Positions 1 through 8,878 of a stretch of 64,000 nt of DNA are shown here, in pieces. Position 1 is the stretch's first letter; each line of letters begins with the position of its first letter. Position numbers and translations under genes: made by a program. The stretch comes from Okeania sp. SIO2C9 (GTDB lineage Bacteria > Cyanobacteriota > Cyanobacteriia > Cyanobacteriales > Microcoleaceae), in NCBI RefSeq assembly GCF_010672455.1, contig NZ_JAAHGO010000015.1, positions 62,001-126,000 of the forward strand. The letters are read 5' to 3'. Below the pieces are notes generated by a model. The model searched no databases, had not been told where the DNA came from, and was given only the letters and a program-made list of their open reading frames with translations.

Positions 1-97
1 AAATAGGAGGGAATAGCGAATAGGGAACAGTAGGAAAAACATTTCCCTGTTTACAGTAATCACTCTATGTCTGCGCCCTATCTATACTATTGCTATC

Positions 98-377
98 TTT
101 GACATCCTCCCGACGCTGCTCTAGGAGACAGCGCGGGATTCCTAACCATCGCGCTATTAGGCCTTTCTGCTTCAATGCACCAGCCTCCAAGGTCGAGCCT
201 CTTTTCGGTCTTAAAGTCGCTCCACAGACTGACACTGCTAGCCCAGCAGGCAGATTCTAAGTTTAACACACTATTGACAAAACCGCAAAATTGATTGGTT
301 TTTCCTGCGGAATGCTGCGCAAACATGCCCTAGCTCCCCTTCGGGAGAGCGCGGGTCTTCAACCAACGTTGAGATAA
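98..377 (-). mobile_element. IS200/IS605-derived miniature element, copy 1
   Basis: Read on the minus strand it starts with a left-end hairpin (GCGCTCTCCCGAAGGGGAGC) and ends with the hairpin and tail typical of cyanobacterial IS605 right ends (GGAATCCCGCG...GGAGGATGTCAAAG). Between them is a short stretch that still reads like a TnpB C-terminus (CGATLRPKRGSTLEAG) in one frame, but there is no tnpA or tnpB. A second copy with the same ends lies at 29000-29272, so this is a non-autonomous derivative rather than random debris. In IS605 elements this right end is also the scaffold part of the TnpB guide RNA, so it could still be transcribed as an orphan guide RNA (inference). Copy 1 carries an extra 21-bp insertion at about 303-324. 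Confidence 0.7.
301..324 (+). repeat. Small dispersed repeat (21-bp insertion)
   Basis: Member of the CTGCGGAATGCTGCGCAAAC family. The sister element at 29000-29272 lacks it: GGTTTTC-ATGCC there, the same flanks split by 21 extra bases here. Confidence 0.8.
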
Positions 378-483
378 CTATTGACAAATTTAGCAAAAAG
401 CAAAAGAATCATAGTTGCATAATCTTGAGATTAATAATAATAAAATAACTGCAACTATGAAATTATTAATAGAAGCTAAAATT

Positions 484-615
484 TACCGAATAATTAATAA
501 TTAAATAATTCTGGTTTGAAGTCTCCCCTTGTAAGGATAAAAAAAAAGAAAATATTCCTTATATTCAATTCCGTAACGGTTTTAACCAGAGGTAATTATC
601 AATTATCCATTAATG
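484..615 (+). repeat. Family A dispersed repeat, variant copy
   Basis: Starts TACCGAATAATTAATAATT, carries a TCTCCCCTTGTAAGGA core and a GAGGTAATTATC motif near the end, and stops a few bases from the recA stop codon. Closely resembles the copy at 18799-19003 that splits the group II intron ORF. Confidence 0.65.
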
Positions 616-619
616 GATC

Positions 620-1702
620 TTACTCTTCTTCTAAAATTTCTTCTTCATCTTCTTCCTCTTCTATTTCATCAGGTCGTGCCACAGAATTAGCAGAAACCAA
701 AGCACCGTGATTTAATTTTTCCCGAACTTGATCTTCAACTTTTTTGGCAAAATCAGGATTTTCTTCCATATAAGCGATCGCCTTTTCTCTACCTTGAGCA
801 AAATTACTTCCTCCGTAGCTATACCAAGCACCTTTACGCTTAATGACATCTGTCTCTTCAGCTAAGTCAATAACACAACCAACACTAGAAATTCCTTTAC
901 CAAAAATAATATCAAATTCAGCAATACGGAATGGAGGAGCCACCTTATTTTTAGCAACCTTCACCTTAACATGAATACCATATTCCTCTGAAGATTTTTT
1001 CAGAGTTTGTGTACGACGAATATCAAGTCTTACCGAAGAATAAAACTTAAGAGCATTACCACCAGTAGTAGTTTCTGGATTACCATAAACAACACCTATT
1101 TTTTGTCGAAGTTGGTTGAGAAAGACAACTGTACAACCAGACTTACCAATATTACCTGTAATTTTCCGTAACGCTTGACTCATTAAACGAGCTTGAAGAC
1201 CCATGTGAGAATCTCCCATGTCCCCCTCAATTTCAGCTCTAGGAACTAATGCTGCTACCGAGTCAACAACCACAATATCAACAGCTACAGATCGAACCAG
1301 GTGATCCACTACCTCCAAACCCATCTCCCCAGTATCAGGTTGGGAGACCAATAAATTTTCAATATCTACCCCTAATGCAGCAGCATAAGTAGGGTCAAGA
1401 GCGTGTTCCGCATCTACAAAAGCTGCAATACCTCCTGTTTTCTGAATTTCGGCGATCGCGTGTAAAGCAAGGGTAGTTTTTCCCGAACTTTCTGGGCCAT
1501 ATATTTCAATAATTCTACCCTTGGGTAAACCACCTCCCAATGCTAAGTCTAAGGTCAGTGCACCACTAGGGATTGTTTCTACCTTCATCCGGGTAGAATC
1601 TCCCAAACGGACAATTGACCCTTTACCAAAACTTTTTTCTATAGTTTTCAGAACTGAATCTAAAGCTCTTTGTTTTTCTTTATTATCTGTAGCTGAAGCC
1701 AT
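620..1702 (-). CDS. recA: Recombinase RecA
   Basis: DNA-dependent ATPase that forms filaments on single-stranded DNA, catalyses strand exchange and, in bacteria that have it, triggers LexA self-cleavage. At 360 residues it is of normal length. The Walker A motif GPESSGKT is at residues 69-76, with the conserved [19 protein letters not shown] region and the loop containing NQLRQKIGV present. The C-terminus is extremely acidic ([13 protein letters not shown]), as is usual for RecA. ATG at 1702. The gene is monocistronic here, flanked by repeats on both sides: a family A repeat touches its 3' end and about 500 bp of unique sequence precedes the first MITE upstream. Confidence 0.98.
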   Translation of the reverse strand: MASATDNKEKQRALDSVLKTIEKSFGKGSIVRLGDSTRMKVETIPSGALTLDLALGGGLPKGRIIEIYGPESSGKTTLALHAIAEIQKTGGIAAFVDAEHALDPTYAAALGVDIENLLVSQPDTGEMGLEVVDHLVRSVAVDIVVVDSVAALVPRAEIEGDMGDSHMGLQARLMSQALRKITGNIGKSGCTVVFLNQLRQKIGVVYGNPETTTGGNALKFYSSVRLDIRRTQTLKKSSEEYGIHVKVKVAKNKVAPPFRIAEFDIIFGKGISSVGCVIDLAEETDVIKRKGAWYSYGGSNFAQGREKAIAYMEENPDFAKKVEDQVREKLNHGALVSANSVARPDEIEEEEDEEEILEEE

Positions 1703-2206
1703 TTATTTTTTTTCCCAACTTAACACTAGACATTTATATTCTCTAAGGCTAAACGGTTTGCCCCACGGTTAATCGCCTGATATTTTGAAGAGACTTGGAA
1801 ATAGCTAAGTGCTAGACCCACTACTCTACACTTTAGATTAGGAGAGCCAAAACCTTCCTATTTAGATTTCACGACAACCAAGCTGTGCGAAACAGACCAT
1901 ACTCCGTCACCTAATTTTCTAGGATTAAGGCCACTGCCGAAGGACACGGCCAAGTTTCTACCCTAAAAAATATCCGTGTCACAAAACCCATAACTTTATT
2001 TAATTTTCTAGGTATATTTTATTTACCATAGTTTCCACAGGCAGCTAGTAAACGAAAACCTCTACAGAATGGCCACCCAAGTCAATCGATGTAGTTTTGC
2101 ATATTGCATAATAGTAACATTTTTAAATTTCTATTATTAGATGATACATATAAATATTATTCAAATGCTTTTATTACAATATTTTCACTTATATAAACAA
2201 TAATTA
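1703..2206. other. Intergenic region upstream of recA
   Basis: About 500 bp without a credible ORF. It should hold the recA promoter, but I could not single out a convincing -10/-35 pair or LexA box. The part at 1790-1990 is less AT-rich than its surroundings and contains possible short stems, yet matches no RNA family I recognise. Confidence 0.4.
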
Positions 2207-2704
<498 letters not shown>

Positions 2705-2710
2705 TAATTA

Positions 2711-3116
2711 TGGCTTGCTGAATAAAGCTAAAAGTCAGGATAGCTAAAGCTTAGGAGCTTTTTATATTAAGTTTATCTCCTAATTATCAAAATAACATGG
2801 GTCTAAAACCCAGCCTTGATTGGCGCAATATTTTTGGAGCGGGGCTTAAATCCCCGTTACAAAAATAACTTCTGACTCACAGGAGTGCGCATTCCGCAAG
2901 CGAGCTGGCGTCGTCGCGGGGTCGCACCGCTTCTGACTTCTGACTTCTGACTTCGTTAATGGCTCTTATTTGCCTCAAAATACTGAAATTTTCTGCTGAA
3001 ATTCAAGAAATTTTCTTCACATAAAATGGCCGAAACCGTTGCCTGTTCAACCACAAATCGACCCGTCCCCCTGTCCCCGTGTCCTACCCCCACCAACCAA
3101 TTTTTTCAGCGAACCC
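2711..3116 (-). mobile_element. Family C MITE carrying an internal insertion
   Basis: Reverse-orientation relative of the element at 57110-57340: one end TGGCTTGCTGAATAAAGC, the other TTTTTTCAGCGAACCC, with the shared interior ATTTTCTGCTGAAATTCAAG. Flanked by TAATTA at 2705-2710 and 3117-3122. The block at about 2778-2957 is absent from the 57-kb copy and looks like a separate insertion; a similar block lies at about 32280-32405. Confidence 0.65.
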
Positions 3117-3326
3117 TAATTATTTGTAGCAATAATAAAAATATTTATTGAATATTATTGGCTATCTTGCTCTTTCTCAGAAGTTATTTGTGCTATCTTA
3201 TACTTGGTAATATAGTCAGGTTTAGTGTATAAATTATTACTCTAAACACTTGAAATAGTGTAAATCAATATTTCAGTTAGCTAATACATCTGAGTAAATT
3301 TTTAGTCATCAACATTATTATAGATA

Positions 3327-4457
3327 ATGGCAAAAAATATTCCTTTCGTTGACCTCAAGCTCCAACATCAACCACTAAAAACAGAGCTAGAAAATGCCAT
3401 CCAGGCAGTATTAGATAGAGGAGACTTTATACTTGGTCAGGCAGTAGAAAAATTTGAGTATTCATTTGCAGAAGCTTGTGGAGTTAAAAATGCTATTGGA
3501 GTTGCTTGTGGCACTGATGCTATTGCACTAGGACTTCAAGCTTGTGGTATTGGTGCGGGTGATGAAGTAATTTTACCTGCTAATACATTTATCGCCACAC
3601 TAATTGGGGTACTTCATGCTGGTGCTATCCCCGTTCTAGTGGACTGTAATCTTGACAATGCCTTAATTGACTTAGAAGCAGCTCAAAAGGCCGTCACCTC
3701 CAAGACTAAGGTAATATTACCAGTACATCTTTATGGTCAAATGGTAGCTCCTAGTAAATTGCAAGACTTTGCTCAAGCTAACAATTTGATTATATTTGAA
3801 GATGCAGCCCAAGCTCATTTGGCACAAACAGAAGGATATCGTGCTGGAAGCATAGGAACAGCTGCTGCATTTAGCTTTTATCCAAGTAAAAATTTAGGTT
3901 GCTTTGGTAATGGAGGAATGGTTATTACTAACGATTCGGTGGTGGCAAATAAAATGCGAAGTATCCGTAATTATGGCGCACCGCGTAAATATGTCCATGA
4001 GGAAGTAGGTACTAACAGTAGGTTAGACACAATACAAGCTGCGGTACTAAATGTCAAGCTTCCTTATTTAGAGAGCTGGAATAGCGATCGCAACCAAGCA
4101 GCTCAAAAATATGATAGCCTTCTCAGTCCAATGAAAGAAAAAGGTATTATTCCCATACAGAATTTGAGTGGGAGTGGGCATATTTATCACTTATATGTGA
4201 TTCGAGTCACCGACGAATCTCCCATTAACCGCGATACCCTAAAAGAGAAATTAACAGCCGAAGGTATTTCTGTTGGTATCCATTATCCTATACCTTGTCA
4301 TCTGCAACCAGCCTATCAAAATTTAGGCTACAAACAAGGAGACTTTCCCAATAGTGAAATTCTCAGTAAACAGATTTTGTCCCTACCTATGTATCCTGTA
4401 ATTAGTGAAGAACAAATTAATCAAGTTGTTGAGACAATTAGTAAAATAGTTAATTAA
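3327..4457 (+). CDS. DegT/DnrJ/EryC1/StrS family PLP-dependent sugar aminotransferase
   Basis: Probably transfers an amino group to a nucleotide-linked keto-sugar, making an aminosugar for surface polysaccharide or lipopolysaccharide. The 376 residues match the family length. Family features seen are the N-terminal IPFVDL, the cofactor aspartate in FEDAAQAHLA, the internal-aldimine lysine in SFYPSKNLGCFGNGG, and GTNSRLDTIQAAVL near the active site. The C-terminus ends in the usual small domain (GIHYPIPCHLQPAY). It lies upstream of an exosortase/polysaccharide export block on the same strand but is separated by about 430 bp, so co-transcription is uncertain. The exact sugar cannot be told from the sequence. 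Confidence 0.93.
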   Translation: MAKNIPFVDLKLQHQPLKTELENAIQAVLDRGDFILGQAVEKFEYSFAEACGVKNAIGVACGTDAIALGLQACGIGAGDEVILPANTFIATLIGVLHAGAIPVLVDCNLDNALIDLEAAQKAVTSKTKVILPVHLYGQMVAPSKLQDFAQANNLIIFEDAAQAHLAQTEGYRAGSIGTAAAFSFYPSKNLGCFGNGGMVITNDSVVANKMRSIRNYGAPRKYVHEEVGTNSRLDTIQAAVLNVKLPYLESWNSDRNQAAQKYDSLLSPMKEKGIIPIQNLSGSGHIYHLYVIRVTDESPINRDTLKEKLTAEGISVGIHYPIPCHLQPAYQNLGYKQGDFPNSEILSKQILSLPMYPVISEEQINQVVETISKIVN

Positions 4458-4888
4458 TAACTGTTGATTTGATTGATTTTAAAATTCAGGGTCTTCTCAG
4501 AAAAATATCACCTAAAAACAATTAATTTTAGCTATAAAATTGAGGGAAAAGTAGAATAAATAATAAGAGGAGAAGCATCTTTTTTTTGCTATCTCCAAAT
4601 ATTAATTATCCAAAAATTAAATTTAAAAAGTATTTCCTGATGGAATGCTCGGCAAACAGCAATTGGTGCAGTTAGTATTTCCTAAGGGCATACTTCCTCT
4701 TCCAGAAGAGCTGCGTTAACGCAAACAGCGAGTGATTTATACTGGAATCGAGACAAATGTAATTAAAAAGGGGATTTAAACCCGACCTAATAGCTGAAAG
4801 CTAGTTAAACTTGTGAAGTTTTCTTTCAAAGATTCATATCGGTCTAAAACTTTAATCTTTTGAATTAATATCAATAAAACTAAAAAAT
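4458..4888. other. Intergenic region before the exosortase gene
   Basis: No ORF. Contains a small dispersed repeat at 4633-4657 and AT-rich sequence that probably includes the exosortase promoter. No terminator stands out. Confidence 0.4.
4633..4657 (+). repeat. Small dispersed repeat
   Basis: TTTCCTGATGGAATGCTCGG followed by CAAAC; a diverged member of the family described at 301-324. Confidence 0.6.
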
Positions 4889-5779
4889 ATGCAAACTCGC
4901 CAAAAATTTCCCATTGCTATTGAACAGAACATACTCACAATAGCGGTCGCTGCCTTAGTATTTCTGATGTATATTCCTCTAATCATCTATTGGTATGATG
5001 GCTGGCTAAATAAAAGTATAAGTATAGAACATGAATACTTTAGTCATGGAATAATAGGTCTACCTTTTGCTGGTTATATTGTTTGGCATAATCGCCATAA
5101 ATGGCAACAATTACCAAATATTTTTCACCCTTTGGGAGCCGTATTATTAGGACTTGCAGGAGCTTGGTATGTAAGTGGTATACCAGACTTAATCAACTTA
5201 TCTTTTCCATTAATACTAGCAGGAATTTGTCTTTGGTTTAAAGGAATTCCTGGATTCAAATTAATGGTTATGCCACTAATTTTCGTTTTGCTTGCTAGTC
5301 CTAACCATATTCCTTATCTAATAGAACCTTATGCCTTGCCTCTACAAAAATTTATTGCTACAGTAGCTGGCTTTATTTTAAAACAATTAGATATGGATGT
5401 TGTTGTAGAACAAATATATCTATATGTAGGGGACAGAATTGTTGAAGTTGCTCCTCATTGTGCAGGTTTAAAAATGTTGTTTACCAGTCTCTATGTTTCA
5501 CTAATGTTACTTTACTGGACTGGTGCCATCGCTAGTCGTGCTAAAACAATTTTTTTACTTTCTAGCGCAACAGTGGTTAGTGTCACTGCAAATATTATCA
5601 GAAATACTATACTAACAATTTTTCATGGTACAGGTCAAGATGAAGCTTTTCATTGGTTACATGAAGGATGGGGTGGGGATATGTATTCTGCTTGTATGTT
5701 GGGTTTATTAGTTTTGATGATGAATTGGATAGACAGTTATTTTACAACATCAGTTGAACCAGCCGACCAGACTGATTAA
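4889..5779 (+). CDS. crtB: Cyanoexosortase B
   Basis: Integral membrane transpeptidase-like enzyme that processes proteins bearing a C-terminal PEP-CTERM sorting signal. (The family symbol crtB here is not phytoene synthase.) The 296 residues form about eight hydrophobic segments. The three exosortase catalytic residues are visible: Cys191 in VAPHCAGLKML, Arg238 in NIIRNTIL and a histidine in FHWLHEGWGG (255 or 258). The next gene is the protein that accompanies this cyanoexosortase type, followed by a polysaccharide exporter, the classic genomic setting of exosortases. Two PEP-CTERM proteins are encoded at 20880-21803 and 22734-23450. An inserted MITE separates it from its partner gene. Confidence 0.9.
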   Translation: MQTRQKFPIAIEQNILTIAVAALVFLMYIPLIIYWYDGWLNKSISIEHEYFSHGIIGLPFAGYIVWHNRHKWQQLPNIFHPLGAVLLGLAGAWYVSGIPDLINLSFPLILAGICLWFKGIPGFKLMVMPLIFVLLASPNHIPYLIEPYALPLQKFIATVAGFILKQLDMDVVVEQIYLYVGDRIVEVAPHCAGLKMLFTSLYVSLMLLYWTGAIASRAKTIFLLSSATVVSVTANIIRNTILTIFHGTGQDEAFHWLHEGWGGDMYSACMLGLLVLMMNWIDSYFTTSVEPADQTD

Positions 5780-5876
5780 GAAAATTATTTATCAGGTAGA
5801 ATTTCGAGATTTATTAACTAGAATAAATATCAAGAAATTAATAAAAATTTCTTTAATTCGATCTTTTGATTATTTA

Positions 5877-6144
5877 GGGGTTGCTGATTAAATCTAAAAG
5901 CATTGACATATAAAAACTTTAGTCTTTTTTTGGACGAAAAAAATGCCTGGTTTTCAGTCTAAAACGCTCAAAAAGGAGCTTATTTTAGGCAATAGTTGGG
6001 CCGAAAAATCAAGGTACAATTCTTACTCCTACCTCCTCGCTCATTCCCCGTTATTCCTGTCTCCTGTCTTCCCCTCCTGGGATGGGTTAGGGGTTGGTTG
6101 TATCCTGTCTCCTACCCCTACTAAAAGACTTTTTCAGCAAACCC
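5877..6144 (+). mobile_element. Family B MITE, intact copy
   Basis: A 268-bp element with inverted ends GGGGTTGCTGATTAAAT and ACTTTTTCAGCAAACCC, flanked by a perfect 6-bp duplication TATTTA (5871-5876 and 6145-6150). It sits between the exosortase gene and its partner, where an operon would be expected. Confidence 0.8.
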
Positions 6145-6390
6145 TATTTATGGGTTTAATACCAAGGGAGAAAAAAGAATGCTTAACTTATGAGACACTT
6201 ATTTGAATGTTACAAGTTGACGTGCAGAATGTGAGTTTAAATATTAAATAATTGCCTGAAATTAATGTAGCATCAAAGTTTTGAGCTGATAAAATATGGC
6301 CTTTAATTCTTGAATTTTGACTGATAACTGTGGAAGACTATTCCCATCCACTTTTTGCTTCTTCCTTCTTAGCTTCTTACCTTCTTCAAT

Positions 6391-7110
6391 ATGGTTTATA
6401 GTTTAAAAAATCTGCAAAAGTATAAATTCCCCCAAATAGTATTGCTGGTATTTCTTTTAATAGTTTTAATAGTAGGAACTATACCTGGTTATGTGTCAGG
6501 AAAATGGTCATGGGAAAATACTGCTAAAATTACTAATCTCAAAAGCTTAAAACAAGTAAGAAAAAATGGATTAACTATACCTGATTGGACAACAACATCT
6601 CATAGAGAAATAACAATTGCTGATCGTAAGTGGTTGTTTCAAGAAATTAACAATGAAAATAAATCTGTCATTTTGTTAGTGTTAACTCAAAATGGACCAA
6701 AAGACAAGCCTCAAGTAGAATGGATGGATATCAATGGGTTTAATCGTTGGAAGACTGATTCATACAATCGAGTTAGTTTCACCTCACAGATGCCTGATAA
6801 AGATAGTAATACAGACTCAAGAAAGCAAAATATATCAAATATAGAAGCTAGATTCTTGAGAGGCTGGACAAATAAACAAACTTATGCAGTTATGCAATGG
6901 TACTCTTGGCCTGGAGGTGGTAGCCCAGAACCTGGTGATTGGTTTTGGACCGATAGACTAGCTATGGTATCTCGGAATCGCGTGCCTTGGGTAGCAGTAA
7001 ATATTTTATTTCCAATTGAACCTTTAGAAGATATTGACCCCTATCTGCCACAACTAACATCTATTGGGCAAAAAATTCAAGCATCATTAATAAAAGAAGC
7101 ATTCAAATAA
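6391..7110 (+). CDS. Cyanoexosortase B system-associated protein
   Basis: A 239-residue protein with one N-terminal membrane helix (about residues 14-33, IVLLVFLLIVLIVGTIPGYV) and an otherwise soluble domain of the EpsI-like kind. Features include WLFQEI, the tryptophan-rich YAVMQWYSWPGGGSPEPGDW and a C-terminal WVAVNILFPIEP. Proteins of this type are found next to cyanoexosortase B, and the position here fits. The biochemical role is unknown; it is thought to assist exosortase function in the membrane. Assignment rests on context and overall sequence character. Confidence 0.82.
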   Translation: MVYSLKNLQKYKFPQIVLLVFLLIVLIVGTIPGYVSGKWSWENTAKITNLKSLKQVRKNGLTIPDWTTTSHREITIADRKWLFQEINNENKSVILLVLTQNGPKDKPQVEWMDINGFNRWKTDSYNRVSFTSQMPDKDSNTDSRKQNISNIEARFLRGWTNKQTYAVMQWYSWPGGGSPEPGDWFWTDRLAMVSRNRVPWVAVNILFPIEPLEDIDPYLPQLTSIGQKIQASLIKEAFK

Positions 7111-7213
7111 TCTGCCAATAGTTAGCGTTCAAGATTTCATCAGATAGTAATATAGCCAAAAATTTAACCACCCGACTAGGAAAACTTAATCAGATTAAAC
7201 TACTTTAAACCCT

Positions 7214-8728
7214 ATGATTAACCGCTATTATAAAAAGTTAATTTCTTTATTCTTAGGCAGTTTCTACTCTAGTGCTGTAACTATTTCCTTAGCAAGTCTA
7301 GTTTTTCCCAAAAGAGCTTATGGACAAATCCAATTACCAAATAACTCTCAGCAAAATATTTCACAGCTTAAAGCACCATCCATAGGTTCGCCCCCCTTAA
7401 ATCCGAATTTTGACTCAGACCCAGATTTACGATTAAAACGTTACTTACTGGGACCAGGAGATCAACTTTCGATTCAAGTTCAGAGATTTCCAGACCTGAA
7501 TGTAGCGACAACGATTGGCCCGGAAGGTACTATTCAAATACCTTTAGTAGGAACAGTGCTGTTGCAAGATTTGACAATATTAGAAGCAATAGCAAAAATC
7601 ACCTCTGAATTAAATCAATTTATTATTAATCCAGAAGTCTCCATATCCTTACTTGTTCAACGTCCTGTCCGAGTCACGATCGCCGGAGAAATCACTAGAC
7701 CAGGGTATTATCCAGTAGGAGGAAATTATCAAATTTCAGATGCTTTAAGTGCAGCAGGTGGTACCACTTTTACCGCAGACCTGCGAAATGTAGAAGTGCG
7801 TAGAACTTTAGCTGATGGATCTGTAGTTGCTCAGGGAGTGGATATTTTAACCCCATTACAGATGGGTGGTTCACCTCCCGATCTGCGTCTAGAAGATGGA
7901 GATGTAGTAATTGTACCTTATCAGACTTCTATTGTAGCTCAAGATAGCGATCGGGAATTACTAACTAATTATAGCCAAGCAGGTCCATTACCTGCTGGTA
8001 TTGTGACTGTGAATGGAGAAGTAGAAAGACCTGGTTATTATCAGGCAAATCAAGTATCTTCTGCTTTACTCGCTGCTGGTGGAGCATCTCTAACTGCCGA
8101 TATACGAAACATTTTAGTACGTCGGAAATTAAGTGATGGTAGTGTAGTTGAAGAAACAATTGACTTATACACTCCCTTGCAAAATTCTACCGAATTGCCG
8201 AATATTCTTCTCAAAGATGGGGATGCTGTAATTGTACCTACATTAAAACCAGGATCGGATTTTGGTTATGACCGCGATCTAGTGAGTAAATCGACTTTAA
8301 GTGCACCACAGATTACTATTCGTATTTTCAGTAATCCTAATGATACCCTTGCTACTACTAATCTTCCTAACGGTAGTAGATTAATAGATATTCTTAATGG
8401 CATAGCATTAGATTCAGCAGATTTAGAAGGAATTAATTTGATTCGATTTGATCGGGAAACAAGAAAAATAGTTAGACGCGAACTCAATGGTAAAGAAGCA
8501 ATATTTGGTGATGCTTCTCAAAATATTTTACTTCAGAATGAGGATATAATAGTTATTGATAGAACATGGATTGATAATATTAATAATCTATTTGAGAAGT
8601 ATACACTTCCAATCAGAAGTTCCTTGGAATTCGTGCTGTTTTTCCGGTCTTTGCAACAAGATACTTCTAATGTGTTCTTCGGTGGAGGTGGCGGTAATAA
8701 TCGGAATAGAAACAGGAACAATAATTAA
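7214..8728 (+). CDS. Polysaccharide biosynthesis/export protein, Wza-like with SLBB domains
   Basis: Outer-membrane exit channel for polysaccharide. The 504-residue protein has an N-terminal signal-like segment (ISLFLGSFYSSAVTISLASL), the polysaccharide export motif YLLGPGDQLSIQVQRFPDL at about residues 77-95, and at least two SLBB repeats, recognisable as VTIAGEITRPGYYPV and VTVNGEVERPGYYQ. Each repeat is followed by ADGSV/SDGSV and LEDGDVVIVP/LKDGDAVIVP. The C-terminus is a glycine- then Asn/Arg-rich tail (GGGGGNNRNRNRNNN). The Wzc-like gene follows after 150 bp, so the two probably form an export operon with the exosortase genes. Confidence 0.92.
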   Translation: MINRYYKKLISLFLGSFYSSAVTISLASLVFPKRAYGQIQLPNNSQQNISQLKAPSIGSPPLNPNFDSDPDLRLKRYLLGPGDQLSIQVQRFPDLNVATTIGPEGTIQIPLVGTVLLQDLTILEAIAKITSELNQFIINPEVSISLLVQRPVRVTIAGEITRPGYYPVGGNYQISDALSAAGGTTFTADLRNVEVRRTLADGSVVAQGVDILTPLQMGGSPPDLRLEDGDVVIVPYQTSIVAQDSDRELLTNYSQAGPLPAGIVTVNGEVERPGYYQANQVSSALLAAGGASLTADIRNILVRRKLSDGSVVEETIDLYTPLQNSTELPNILLKDGDAVIVPTLKPGSDFGYDRDLVSKSTLSAPQITIRIFSNPNDTLATTNLPNGSRLIDILNGIALDSADLEGINLIRFDRETRKIVRRELNGKEAIFGDASQNILLQNEDIIVIDRTWIDNINNLFEKYTLPIRSSLEFVLFFRSLQQDTSNVFFGGGGGNNRNRNRNNN

Positions 8729-8878
8729 TTAGAAGCAATAATTGATGATAATTAGGCAGAGGCAAACAATAGAATAAGCAGAGGTAAACAATAGAATAAT
8801 TAGCTAATATCGAATAAAATGTTAAACAGAGCCAAGACTAAAAAAATCATTTATAAATATATTAATAAATACTAGATT

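Noticed and set aside
93-326. 77-codon minus-strand ORF at the left edge
   Set aside because: Lies wholly in the IS605-derived miniature element; another frame shows the real TnpB relic.
516-710. Serine-rich plus-strand ORF
   Set aside because: Antisense of the acidic RecA C-terminus and a family A repeat.
1790-1990. Possible small RNA upstream of recA
   Set aside because: Some stems but no recognised motif of 6S, tmRNA, SRP or Yfr RNAs; not supportable.
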